Shown: positions 38,155 to 46,998 of the stretch, in pieces | How positions within the stretch are numbered: position 1 is the first letter of the stretch | Layout: the number at the start of each line of letters is the position of its first letter | Source of the DNA: Mycoplasmatota bacterium | GTDB lineage: Bacteria > Bacillota_I > Bacilli_A > Izemoplasmatales > Hujiaoplasmataceae | DNA: 64,000 bases | Assembly (NCBI GenBank): GCA_018622675.1 | Contig: CP076020.1 | Span: 186,001-250,000, forward strand | Reading direction: 5' to 3' | Made by a program: the position numbers and the translations under genes | Notes under the pieces: generated by a model | Seen by the model: only the letters and a program-made list of their open reading frames with translations | Databases searched by the model: none | What the model was told of the DNA's origin: nothing

Positions 38155-38323
38155 TAAATTGATACTTTTATTGAATGAATCATAGATAAATCTTAGAAAC
38201 AAATATTTAGTTATGGTTTGAAGATAGCTAGGATTTAATCTGTTTAAAAAAAGAATTGAATGCTTTATGTAGGTATACTATGAGGATGGTCTATATTTAT
38301 AGCAAAAAAAAGTATTGCTTTTT

Positions 38324-38351
38324 AAAAACCCACTTTTAAGTGGGTTTTTCC
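38324..38351 (+). terminator. Terminator after purB
   Basis: A 12-bp perfect stem AAAAACCCACTT (38324-38335)/AAGTGGGTTTTT (38338-38349) is preceded by a weaker AGCAA/TTGCT hairpin. The 38155-38423 interval contains only these hairpins and no coding frame that I can support. Confidence 0.85.
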
Positions 38352-38373
38352 TATATATGAATAGTTTTTTTAA

Positions 38374-38406
38374 TAAAAAAAGACATCAAAAATGCATTTG
38401 ATGTCT
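38374..38406 (-). terminator. Terminator after the rhomboid gene
   Basis: A 10-bp stem AGACATCAAA (38381-38390)/TTTGATGTCT (38397-38406) has, on the minus strand, a T-run (A-run at 38374-38380). Confidence 0.85.
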
Positions 38407-38423
38407 AAAATATCATAGATTGA

Positions 38424-39116
38424 TTATGAAATATAAATGTCATCATCATCAATATCATCGTGGTCAATAATATCAACGTCAGTGGTTTTTTGTTTTTTAA
38501 AAGTGAAAGCATTTTTTTCTAGGGGGTTTTTAGGTGTGAGAAGATAAATAAGGCCAATACCTGTAATAAAGCCACCTAGATGTCCAAGAACACTGATGTT
38601 TCTAGCAAGGAAAGTAAAAATAAGATTGATAACCACTAAAGTTCTAATGTTCTTAATCGTATAAATGTTAAACCAAGATGTTTTAATGTAAGTTAATACT
38701 AATAAAGCACCCATGATTCCAAATAAAGCCCCACTGGCACCAATAGTTACTTTATAAGGGTCTCCTAACCACCATACAAGTAAACTACTTCCTATACCAC
38801 TTATAAAATAGATGATTATAAATTTGGATCTTCCCAATAGTTTTTCGACAAAGCCACCTAAGTGATATAAAAAATATGAATTAAATAGAAAATGTAAAAG
38901 ACTTCCATGTAAAAACATGGATAAAACCAATCGATGGTAATCTCCATCCTCTGATATTTTTGCAGGGACAAGACCACCTAACTTAACTAAGTTTTCAATC
39001 GTGAATCCTCCCATAACTAAAAGAACGATGACCATGAATAGGTTTAATAAAAGAATGATCGTTGTGATTGGATGATTTTTAAAATATATTTTAAATTTTT
39101 CTTGAAATGTATTCAT
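38424..39116 (-). CDS. Rhomboid-family intramembrane serine protease
   Basis: A 230-residue polytopic membrane protein. It has the rhomboid catalytic Ser in GASGALFGIMGALL, His in LGHLGGFITGIGL, and the upstream HGSLLHFLFNSYFLYHLG with the oxyanion Asn/His region. The acidic C-terminal tail (DVDIIDHDDIDDDDIYIS) is cytosolic and unusual in its Asp content. Rhomboids cleave membrane protein substrates; the target here is unknown. The ATG at 39116 is chosen because AAGGAAG is spaced correctly for it and not for the ATG at 39146. Confidence 0.9.
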   Translation of the reverse strand: MNTFQEKFKIYFKNHPITTIILLLNLFMVIVLLVMGGFTIENLVKLGGLVPAKISEDGDYHRLVLSMFLHGSLLHFLFNSYFLYHLGGFVEKLLGRSKFIIIYFISGIGSSLLVWWLGDPYKVTIGASGALFGIMGALLVLTYIKTSWFNIYTIKNIRTLVVINLIFTFLARNISVLGHLGGFITGIGLIYLLTPKNPLEKNAFTFKKQKTTDVDIIDHDDIDDDDIYIS

Positions 39117-39261
39117 TTTAATAACTTCCTTTTCTTTTATATACATTATACAACAATTTTTGTGATGTTTTAATGAAAGTGCAATAAGCTATACATTTTT
39201 TTTGATCAGGGAATCTATATTTTTAGGTCTTGTGATAAAATAGATTTATAGGGGGTTTTTT

Positions 39262-39540
39262 ATGTTTGAATATACCACAAAAGAGAAAAATGAGGTTTTG
39301 GAAAAATATTTTGTATCAAAAGAATCTTTAATGATTCATGTTTTTCCAAAAAAGCAAAAACAAAAGTATTTGTGTTTACTTTGGATAAAGTCATTGTTTG
39401 AAAAAGATAAATATTATACAGAAAAAGAAATCAATGATCTTTTAAAAAACATTCATCAAGACTATGTAATGATAAGACGATATTTAGTTGATTTTGGTCT
39501 TCTATATAGAAAAGAAGACGGCTCTAAATATTGGATTTAA
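39262..39540 (+). CDS. DUF2087 small protein
   Basis: A 92-residue protein with the DUF2087 pattern: FPKKQKQKYLCLLWIKSLFEKDKYYTEKEINDLLK, then YVMIRRYLVDFGLLYRKEDGSKYWI. It is a winged-helix-like domain often linked to transcription regulators; alone it may bind DNA or a partner. GGGGGG precedes the ATG. The glycerate kinase gene starts 25 bases later, probably in one transcript. Confidence 0.85.
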   Translation: MFEYTTKEKNEVLEKYFVSKESLMIHVFPKKQKQKYLCLLWIKSLFEKDKYYTEKEINDLLKNIHQDYVMIRRYLVDFGLLYRKEDGSKYWI

Positions 39541-39565
39541 AAATACATATGGCAGGTATAGATCA

Positions 39566-40678
39566 ATGAACAAAATCTTAATTGCTATGGATTCATATAA
39601 AGGAACACTCAGCTCTTTAATGCTAGCTAACATCATTAAAAGTCATTATCCTATAAAGGATGCATCATTTACAGTCTTACCCATTTCTGATGGTGGTGAA
39701 GGCTTTGTTGATGCCATTGCTTATTCAATTCAACATAAACAAATAGATCTTTATGTTGAAGATGCCTTTGGAAATGTAATACCAACAAAATATATCATTG
39801 ATGATCATGAAACAGCGATTATGGAACTTGCTCTCTCTTCAGGTTTAGGCATGATTGAAGAAAAATATAGAAACCCCTTAAAGACATCTAGTTATGGTTT
39901 AGGACAAACGATGATAGATGCTTTAAATCGTGGTGTTAAAAAGATGATTATTGGTTTAGGTGGTTCAAGTACAAATGATGGCGGCGCTGGTATGCTGAAA
40001 GCCATAGGGGTTAGATTTTATGATGATCATCATCATGAAATAGAAAGACTCAATGGCCAAACCATTTCCATGATTTCAAGCATAGATTTTCATGAGATAG
40101 ATGCTAGATTTAAAGAAGTTGATATTCAAGTTGCTTGTGATGTCAGAAATCCTTTATTAGGGCCAATGGGAGCTACTCAAGTGTACGCTAGACAAAAAGG
40201 TGCTAAAGAATGTCAGGTCAATCAACTTGAACGAGATATGATGCATTTTGCTAAAGTTGTTCATCAATCACTAAATAAAGACGATCGATTACTAGAGGGT
40301 GCAGGCGCTGCAGGAGGATTGGGTTTTGCTTTAAGTTCTTTTCTTCATGCAAAACTAGTAAGTGGTTTTGATATACTTGCAAATTTGGTAAATTTAGAAG
40401 ATCAAATAAGAAAGTCTCATTTGATTATCACAGGAGAAGGCAAATTTGATGATCAATCTTTTAATGGAAAAGTGCCTGTAAAAATCGCAGAAATCTCAAG
40501 AAAATATAAGAAAACCGTCATCGGGATATTTGGCCAATCTAGTGTCAAAGATACTGGTCATATTTTTGACAAGACTTACTCAATTGTTCCTAAGTTCGCT
40601 TCAAGGGAAGAAGCTTTGAGAGATCCTCAAAGAATTTTTATAGATTTCATTAAAAACTTCAATAAAACAAATGTCTGA
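39566..40678 (+). CDS. Glycerate kinase (GlxK/GarK type)
   Basis: A 370-residue protein of the glycerate kinase family 1. Signatures are IAMDSYKGTLSS at the start, PISDGGEGFVDA, GLGGSSTNDGGAGML, GPMGATQVYARQKGA, LEGAGAAGGLGFALSSF and ITGEGKFDDQSFNGKVP. It phosphorylates D-glycerate at C2, feeding 2-phosphoglycerate into lower glycolysis. The ATG at 39566 is used; the longer frame from 39488 overlaps the previous gene and lacks a ribosome-binding site. Confidence 0.92.
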   Translation: MNKILIAMDSYKGTLSSLMLANIIKSHYPIKDASFTVLPISDGGEGFVDAIAYSIQHKQIDLYVEDAFGNVIPTKYIIDDHETAIMELALSSGLGMIEEKYRNPLKTSSYGLGQTMIDALNRGVKKMIIGLGGSSTNDGGAGMLKAIGVRFYDDHHHEIERLNGQTISMISSIDFHEIDARFKEVDIQVACDVRNPLLGPMGATQVYARQKGAKECQVNQLERDMMHFAKVVHQSLNKDDRLLEGAGAAGGLGFALSSFLHAKLVSGFDILANLVNLEDQIRKSHLIITGEGKFDDQSFNGKVPVKIAEISRKYKKTVIGIFGQSSVKDTGHIFDKTYSIVPKFASREEALRDPQRIFIDFIKNFNKTNV

Positions 40679-40700
40679 TTAAAACTTAATCAGACATTTA
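40671..40700. terminator. Terminator between glycerate kinase and the lipoprotein gene
   Basis: A 10-bp stem ATGTCTGATT (40671-40680)/AATCAGACAT (40688-40697), overlapping the glycerate kinase stop, lies between convergent genes and has A/T flanks for both directions. Confidence 0.7.
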
Positions 40701-40705
40701 AATCA

Positions 40706-41233
40706 TTACTCATATACATGGACATACCTTACTAAACTTGACTCATTGCCATAAGCATCTATGGCTTTATAAGTGATTTGATGTTCTCCGATTTCAGAAG
40801 TTAATACTTGACCTTCTACGGTAATGATGACATCTGAATCACTATTGTCACTCACATTTACACCTGCATCAATCCAAGGTGTATTGACTTTAATGGTGTC
40901 GATACCAGGCTTTAAACTCATGCTTGGAGGTGTTTCATCAATGACATCAACATACCTTGTTTTTATGATCTCTACATCAGCAAATGTTGCACGGTATATT
41001 ACTTGATAGAGACCAACTTTTGATGTGTCGACATTATTAGATATAACTTCAACAGCATATGCTTTTCCTTCTAGTGATGCATATGCACCAGCATCAGTCC
41101 AGCTACTATTGACTTCTATGGTGTCAATGCCTTTATTTAGATCTAAAGTTAAGGTTTGTGGATCTCTTATATCAACGCAACTCATAAGGGTAAAAAGTAA
41201 TATAGTTATGACTAGAAATGTTTTACGTAACAT
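40706..41233 (-). CDS. Lipoprotein with two DUF5011-type Ig-like domains
   Basis: A 175-residue protein with a lipobox at Cys19 (FTLMSC), then two tandem Ig-like repeats of about 75 residues (LDLNKGIDTIEVNSSWTDAGAY… and LKPGIDTIKVNTPWIDAGVN…), each ending with ..YVDVID or ..YVHVYE. These DUF5011 modules are common in surface proteins. Its ATG overlaps the end of the subtilase gene by 11 bases. It looks like extra Ig repeats split from the same surface assembly and anchored by lipid, while the protease itself is signal-anchored or secreted. Confidence 0.85.
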   Translation of the reverse strand: MLRKTFLVITILLFTLMSCVDIRDPQTLTLDLNKGIDTIEVNSSWTDAGAYASLEGKAYAVEVISNNVDTSKVGLYQVIYRATFADVEIIKTRYVDVIDETPPSMSLKPGIDTIKVNTPWIDAGVNVSDNSDSDVIITVEGQVLTSEIGEHQITYKAIDAYGNESSLVRYVHVYE

Positions 41234-44114
41234 CTAGGTCACCTTCTTCCTTATACCAATAGATTTGGCTTAAAGTATTGGTTTCACTTTCAATCACATG
41301 AACGTATCTGGATTTTTGATATCTTTCACCATCAATTTCAACTTGATAAATAACCCTGTAAGTTCCTGATACTGTTGTATCTACATTTGATATAATTTCT
41401 ATTTGACCATGACTTGATGTAGCCCCGGTTTCATTGTATTGTTGGCCTACAAATAGGCTAGTAACGGCTTCGTTTAATTCAATAATCACCTCAAGTTTTG
41501 CTGGAATGACACGAATTATCCTTATAAGTTCTACTAAAAGTGTATCACCATCATAAACAGAATAGGTCACTGTATAATTTCCAACAGTGGATGTATCCAC
41601 TGTTTCTTTTGTATGTAAGGTTAAGAATGGATCTAGTTCACTTACAGATGCATCTTGCCATGGTTGTTGGAGGGTTAAAGTGTCAACGCCTGGTTCAAGT
41701 GTAATGCTACCATCAATAAAGTGTCTTTCATATTGAGGATAGACAAATTGATCTTTAATAACATTGTCTGTGTCTTCACTCCAAGATAAGAATTGATAAG
41801 AGAAAGATATAGAATTTTCAAGACTTGGTGGATCTGGTGGGGAAACTGTCCCGAGGTAAGGGACGCTTTCTTGATAAAGTATGGTATCTCTATCAGAATC
41901 ATAAAATGTCACTTGATAATACTCGATTTCAAAAGCCCCATAGATGTTGATATCTTTATCTATAACCATCTCTTGGTATGGCTCTGTTAAGTCTGGATCC
42001 ATATACCAACCTATAAAGACATGGCCTTCTTTACTTGGGGTATATGGTTCATATATTTGATTGGCAGCTTGCCATTCAGTAAATATTTGATCATCAAGAT
42101 GATAGGTCACTTGGTAGGCGTTCTTATCAAAATACGCATATAAACTAATATCTTCAGTGATAGGCGTTTGAAGATATTGGTTTTGATATGTTTGATCATC
42201 ATACCAAGCTAAAAAGTCATAATGCTCTTTGCTAAGTTCTGGTAAGTTAGGGACCTGACCATAATTGATATCTTGGGTTTGGTAAAGTTCACCATCAACG
42301 AATAAGGTGATGGTATGGATATCAGGAACAAACTTAGCATAAAGATTTATGTTTGATTCAACTGGCATGGATGCATCATAAGGATGTGTATAATTAGCAT
42401 CATCATACCAACCATCAAAACTATGCCCAGTTTTGCTATAGGTATTAGGTTCAAATAATTGATTGCTTTCTACAGAATATGTTTCAAAAAATAGATCATC
42501 AATATATAGGGATACTTCAAAGTAGACAATTTCTTCAAAATGTGCATAGAGTGTTAAATCGTTATAAATAGGAGAAGGCTCATAAGGATGTAAGTTATCA
42601 ATATCTGTTGTCCAAGCAATAAACCTGTAGCCTTCCAAACTTACTTGAGGTAAAGAGATGATTTGACCCCGGTTAAAAATCTCCTTTGTGGTTTCATGAT
42701 GACTAATAAAGGTTACTTCATGGAAGTCTTTATTAAAATCTGCATAAAGGGTTATATCTTCAGTGACTATATCATTATCAATATCCCAGGCTTCAGTTAA
42801 AGCAATATCTTTATACCAACCTTGGAAAGGATAACCATCTAGTATGGGTGGTTCAGGTAATGATAGTTTTGAATCACTTAATTGATAAATAGGGTCAATA
42901 TTTGTGCCATCAAATGTTTCAAAAGAAACTTGAACCATATCATAGGTCAAAGCATTATAAGTGTTTACAAGACCATAACCATAATAATCATCAATACCTT
43001 CTTCTCCTTGATCAAGAGAAGACTGTAATAGTCTTTGAATGATTTCTTGTCTATCCATATCAGGAAAATAACTTAACATTAGAGCTAAAACACCTGCGAC
43101 TTGTGGTGAAGCAAAAGAGGTGCCATCGGTTAAGACATAGTCATTATTGATATAAGTAGTAACAATATCACTACCAGGAGCTGAAATATCTATGGTGTCT
43201 CCATAATTTGAATAACTGGCAATGATACCGTTAGCGTCAACTGCAGATACTGAAATTGATGACTCATAAGCAGCAGGATAAAAGGCTTCATTACTTCCAT
43301 CATTTCCTGAAGCAGCGACAACGATGACCCCATTATTTCTTGCGTAGTTTATGGCACTTTCAGTTAAAGAATTAAAACCAGGACCACCTAAGGATAGATT
43401 GATAATATCAGCACCTTGATCGACGGCATAATAGATACCTTCTATTAAATCGCTATCATAAAAAGAGTCTTCTCCTACAAGGTTGGCTTTGATGACCATC
43501 AATTGAACATGAGAAGTAATACCAGCAATACCCTTGCTATTGTCTTTTTCTGCACCTATAACACCAGCCACCATTGTCCCATGGCCATGATCGTCATTGA
43601 TATGTTCAAGACCAACACTTTGTGTTACAGCGTTATAAGACAAAGGGGAAATACGACCAATAAACTCTTCATGGGATGTATCTATTCCAGTATCTATAAT
43701 AGCCACTAATACATCACTTGAACCTTCAGTGATTTGCCATGATTCTATGGTATTCATCATAGTTAAGGCATATTGGTCTTCTAGGTAAGGGTCTTGGTTA
43801 CTTGGATTTATCTTCAGGGGTGAAACGATATGAGATTTATTGTTGATAGCAAAGCCATAAGATATTAAACTTTCTAACTTGGTATCACGACTTGTATGAA
43901 AAACAGCGATACCTTGAGATGAAATTTGACTAAGACTTAAGTGAAAGTTTTCTTCTAGTAATTTTGCTTCATCGATATTCTCGACTTTATAAATGACTTG
44001 ATCATAGGATTTTTCTTCAGTTAAAATATCTATACTTAAAAACATACTTAAGAATAAAGTCAGAAGTATGGCAATATTTATGGTTATTATTTTTTTTGTT
44101 TTAGTATTAATCAT
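41223..44114 (-). CDS. Secreted subtilisin-like serine protease with InlB-type repeats and Ig-like domains
   Basis: A 963-residue protein. It has a signal/anchor helix (~9-30), a short pro-region (~35-115), and a peptidase S8 domain with Asp141 (AIIDTGID), His178 (DHGHGTMVAG), Asn271 (ASGND) and Ser333 (DGTSFASPQVAG). About six Listeria-Bacteroides/InlB_B-type repeats (~405-775) follow, each with a GWY-D..…. ITLYA.F pattern. Two DUF5011-like Ig domains end the chain (~780-950). All catalytic residues are present, so it should be an active extracellular protease; repeats likely bind the envelope or other cells. TTGGAG precedes the ATG. The lipoprotein gene is coupled downstream. Confidence 0.93.
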   Translation of the reverse strand: MINTKTKKIITINIAILLTLFLSMFLSIDILTEEKSYDQVIYKVENIDEAKLLEENFHLSLSQISSQGIAVFHTSRDTKLESLISYGFAINNKSHIVSPLKINPSNQDPYLEDQYALTMMNTIESWQITEGSSDVLVAIIDTGIDTSHEEFIGRISPLSYNAVTQSVGLEHINDDHGHGTMVAGVIGAEKDNSKGIAGITSHVQLMVIKANLVGEDSFYDSDLIEGIYYAVDQGADIINLSLGGPGFNSLTESAINYARNNGVIVVAASGNDGSNEAFYPAAYESSISVSAVDANGIIASYSNYGDTIDISAPGSDIVTTYINNDYVLTDGTSFASPQVAGVLALMLSYFPDMDRQEIIQRLLQSSLDQGEEGIDDYYGYGLVNTYNALTYDMVQVSFETFDGTNIDPIYQLSDSKLSLPEPPILDGYPFQGWYKDIALTEAWDIDNDIVTEDITLYADFNKDFHEVTFISHHETTKEIFNRGQIISLPQVSLEGYRFIAWTTDIDNLHPYEPSPIYNDLTLYAHFEEIVYFEVSLYIDDLFFETYSVESNQLFEPNTYSKTGHSFDGWYDDANYTHPYDASMPVESNINLYAKFVPDIHTITLFVDGELYQTQDINYGQVPNLPELSKEHYDFLAWYDDQTYQNQYLQTPITEDISLYAYFDKNAYQVTYHLDDQIFTEWQAANQIYEPYTPSKEGHVFIGWYMDPDLTEPYQEMVIDKDINIYGAFEIEYYQVTFYDSDRDTILYQESVPYLGTVSPPDPPSLENSISFSYQFLSWSEDTDNVIKDQFVYPQYERHFIDGSITLEPGVDTLTLQQPWQDASVSELDPFLTLHTKETVDTSTVGNYTVTYSVYDGDTLLVELIRIIRVIPAKLEVIIELNEAVTSLFVGQQYNETGATSSHGQIEIISNVDTTVSGTYRVIYQVEIDGERYQKSRYVHVIESETNTLSQIYWYKEEGDLDVT

Positions 44115-44313
44115 ATAGACTCCAATCTTATAAAAAGATAATTGTATATATCATATACGAAGAAAGTAGGGTTTTTATTGGAATGATTTCATCTTTTGTC
44201 AAAAAAATGAAGAAAGTAAGTTCGCGTTTATAAAAAATAGATAATATTTAAGATTTATTTTTACCCTTTTTAGATAATATTGTATAATAAAGATAAAATA
44301 AGGGGGGGTTTAG

Positions 44314-44715
44314 ATGGAAAAGATTAAAGTATTGAGCAGAACAAAAGAAGATTATAAGGATTTAGAAGCTTATTTAAAAAAACACAAAATGGTAGATGAT
44401 AGTGGTATTTGGTTTGCTGGATACGATGATTCTACAAAAGCAGTGAGACATTCTGTGGCCGCAAATATTTTTACTGGCTACAAAAAAATAATGATTGTCT
44501 CGATTTTTGGAGATTCCATTTATGTTTTAAAAAATTCTAAAGAAGGTTTCAATGTTTATGATTTTTCAAGAGTGCATGACAAAAACAAATTTGGTATGAG
44601 ACGTCATTTACTGTATCCAAGTGTTGAAGTTCATGCAGAAAATGGACAATCACTTTATATTCAAGTAACAAAAAACAAGAAAATGATTAAAGCTTTTAAA
44701 AAACTAGTTAAATAA
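44314..44715 (+). CDS. Hypothetical PH-like small protein
   Basis: A 133-residue soluble protein with alternating strands (KKIMIVSIFGDSIYVL, GFNVYDFSRV, PSVEVHAENGQSLYIQVTKN) and a terminal Lys-rich helix (KMIKAFKKLVK). The layout suggests a bacterial PH-like fold, but no family signature is certain. A TATAAT at 44283-44288 and a seven-G run provide a promoter and RBS. The subtilase gene is divergent, so 44115-44313 holds two opposing promoters. Confidence 0.65.
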   Translation: MEKIKVLSRTKEDYKDLEAYLKKHKMVDDSGIWFAGYDDSTKAVRHSVAANIFTGYKKIMIVSIFGDSIYVLKNSKEGFNVYDFSRVHDKNKFGMRRHLLYPSVEVHAENGQSLYIQVTKNKKMIKAFKKLVK

Positions 44716-44860
44716 TATACTGTGGATGGTGATGTGATTGAATAAAGAATACTAAGATATACCTATTATCGATGCTTTAGGACTTGATGAAGAGGGGGTA
44801 ATAAGCCCTAAGATTATCCTTAAAGACAATATAAGTCTATCTAAAGATATTGATACAGCA

Positions 44861-45511
44861 TTGATGTTTTTTGATTGTCAAGCCGATGAAAAAATCATTG
44901 AAGAATCAACCATATTATATCACTTTATCGCGGCTTCTTCCAAACTAAAGCAATATATATACAAGAATAAAATTGTCCTTGCATATGCACCTTTAGGTGG
45001 TCCAGCAGCCGGAGGCTTAATGGAAGAGCTGATTGCTTTAGGCATAAAGAGAGTGATTGCTTGTGGAAGCGCTGGGGCTATCAAAGATTTTGATCAAAGC
45101 AAAATTCTCATTGTCAATAAAGCCATCAGGGATGAAGGTCTTTCTTATCATTATTTAAAACCTTCAACTTATGTTTCAAGCGATGAGGCTCTAATAGAGG
45201 ATATTAAAAAACAATTTAAACAAATGAATATTCATTATCTCCAAGGAATTACTTGGACAACAGATGCATTTTTTAGGGAAACAAAGTCAAGAATGAATAA
45301 AAGAATCTTCCAAGGCGCCATAGCCGTTGAGATGGAAAATGCAAGTATGGCCGCAGTAGCTAAGTATAGAAACATTCATTTTGCACAAGTCTTATATTTT
45401 TCTGATGTTATTCATAATGATAAGTGGAGTGGTTTTCAAATTAATCGCAAACAGATTAAAGAAATGGTTCAAAAAGTGATGATTGAACTTGTTATGAACA
45501 TCATAGGATAA
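44861..45511 (+). CDS. Nucleoside phosphorylase, 5' region interrupted by a stop codon
   Basis: A 216-residue product when read from ATG 44861, of the purine/uridine phosphorylase superfamily: LAYAPLGGPAAGGLMEELIALGIKRVIACGSAGAI and AVEMENASMAAVAKY are diagnostic. The reading frame continues upstream and encodes the expected N-terminus (DIPIIDALGLDEEGVISP…) back to a TTG at 44738 (MNKEY), but a TAA at 44753-44755 interrupts it after five codons. So either initiation happens downstream (an AGAGGGGG at 44791 precedes only non-standard ATA/ATT codons) or the gene is a recent nonsense mutant. Read from 44861 it lacks about 40 N-terminal residues that normally help bind phosphate and contact the subunit partner. 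Confidence 0.75.
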   Translation: MMFFDCQADEKIIEESTILYHFIAASSKLKQYIYKNKIVLAYAPLGGPAAGGLMEELIALGIKRVIACGSAGAIKDFDQSKILIVNKAIRDEGLSYHYLKPSTYVSSDEALIEDIKKQFKQMNIHYLQGITWTTDAFFRETKSRMNKRIFQGAIAVEMENASMAAVAKYRNIHFAQVLYFSDVIHNDKWSGFQINRKQIKEMVQKVMIELVMNIIG

Positions 45512-45527
45512 GATTTCAATAAATATC

Positions 45528-45565
45528 TAGTAGAGAGAAACACTGTTTCTTTCTACTATTTTTAT
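45528..45565 (+). terminator. Terminator after the nucleoside phosphorylase
   Basis: A TAGTAGA/TCTACTA outer stem (45528-45534 with 45552-45558) and an inner GAAACA/TGTTTC are followed by ATTTTTATT. Confidence 0.75.
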
Positions 45566-45642
45566 TAATTTTTAAATCTCTATACTAATATGATAAAACA
45601 TATTATATAATGAAATTAATTTTATCACACAAGGAGTGTTTC

Positions 45643-46989
45643 ATGGATACTTTAGTAGAACGTACGACTAAGATGGAAAAAGCATCTTATGGGTCGTGGT
45701 TTTTTGGACAAAATATCATTTATATGGTTGTGACATCTTATTTAGCGATTTTTTTAACAGACGAAGTAGGTATTTTAGAAGCTGTAGTTGGGACCTTGTT
45801 TTTGGTCGCTAGAATATGGGATGCCATTAATGATCCAATTTTAGGTGGTGTTGTCGATAAATACCAACCAAAAAAAGGCAAGTTTATGCCTTGGATAAAC
45901 GCAGTTACTATTTTCTTGCCAATCATCACCATTTTTTTATTTTGGAATTTTAATGGTAATGGCACTTTTAATATTGTTTATGCATATTTGTCATATATTA
46001 TTTGGGGTATGCTATATACCATTTCTGATGTACCTATTTTTGCTCTAGCAACCACAATGACAGAAAAGACTTATGAAAGAACAAAACTTATTGCTATTGG
46101 ACGTTTAGCCGCAGGAGTAGCTTCAATGTTGATTGGGTTAATTGCACCAGTAATGATTGTAGAGATGGGTTATACACTGATGGTGGTGATATTCATGGGA
46201 ATCTCTTTACTAGTGATGATACCTTTAAGATTTTTTGTTAAAGAAAGAGTCATTAAAAAAAGAGAAAGACCAGTGACTTTAAAGACTATGTTTAAGGCAG
46301 TATTTAATAATAAATATTTATTAATTTTTTATCTATCTTATATAGCCGTCAATACAACATTTACGACGATGACGATTGCACCTTACTTTGCTAAATGGAA
46401 TTTAGGTAACTTGGAATTACTGACAACTATTTATGCAACCTTAGCTGTTCCAATGATTATCATACCGATTATTTTACCAGCCATGGTTAAAAAATTTGGT
46501 AAATACAAAATCTTTATGACCGGTTTAGGTGTCTCTATTGTCTTTAGTATTTTACAATACTTTGTGGGTTATGATCTTTTTATATTATTCTTGATCATTA
46601 ATTTTGTTCGGTTAACAGGTCTATTATTACCAATGACAATGAATGGAATGTTTAGTGCGGATTGCGTAGAATACGGTGCTTATGTCACTGGGGAAAGAAA
46701 TGAGGGTGTGACTTTTAGTGTTCAAACTTTCTCTACTAAATTAGGGTCGGCTTTTTCCGCTGCCTTAGCCTTATTTGTGATTTCAGCCTATGGTTATGTA
46801 GGAACAAACTTAGTTCAAAGTAGCCAAGCTTTACAAGGAATATGGGTGGCTTTAACTCTAGTACCAGTCCTTGGATTAATCATTGCTTTTATTATTTTTG
46901 GTTTCATGTATAAATTAAATGAAGAAGATGTAGAAAAAATGGTTGTTGAAATGAAAAAGAAAGATGATATGAAAGTAAAAAAAGAATAG
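45643..46989 (+). CDS. GPH-family (MelB-like) sugar:cation symporter
   Basis: A 448-residue twelve-helix transporter of the glycoside-pentoside-hexuronide family (MFS_2). Evidence is LVARIWDAINDPILGGVVDKYQPKKGKFMPWI (the conserved Asp-rich loop of helix 2 to 3), GMLYTISDVPIFALATTMT, and the second-half FSADCVEYGAYVTGERNEGVTFSVQTF. It takes up a glycoside with Na+ or H+. The beta-glucosidase gene starts nine bases downstream. ATG 45643 follows AAGGAG; the earlier frame from 45610 has none. Confidence 0.92.
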   Translation: MDTLVERTTKMEKASYGSWFFGQNIIYMVVTSYLAIFLTDEVGILEAVVGTLFLVARIWDAINDPILGGVVDKYQPKKGKFMPWINAVTIFLPIITIFLFWNFNGNGTFNIVYAYLSYIIWGMLYTISDVPIFALATTMTEKTYERTKLIAIGRLAAGVASMLIGLIAPVMIVEMGYTLMVVIFMGISLLVMIPLRFFVKERVIKKRERPVTLKTMFKAVFNNKYLLIFYLSYIAVNTTFTTMTIAPYFAKWNLGNLELLTTIYATLAVPMIIIPIILPAMVKKFGKYKIFMTGLGVSIVFSILQYFVGYDLFILFLIINFVRLTGLLLPMTMNGMFSADCVEYGAYVTGERNEGVTFSVQTFSTKLGSAFSAALALFVISAYGYVGTNLVQSSQALQGIWVALTLVPVLGLIIAFIIFGFMYKLNEEDVEKMVVEMKKKDDMKVKKE

Positions 46990-46998
46990 GAGAAAATC

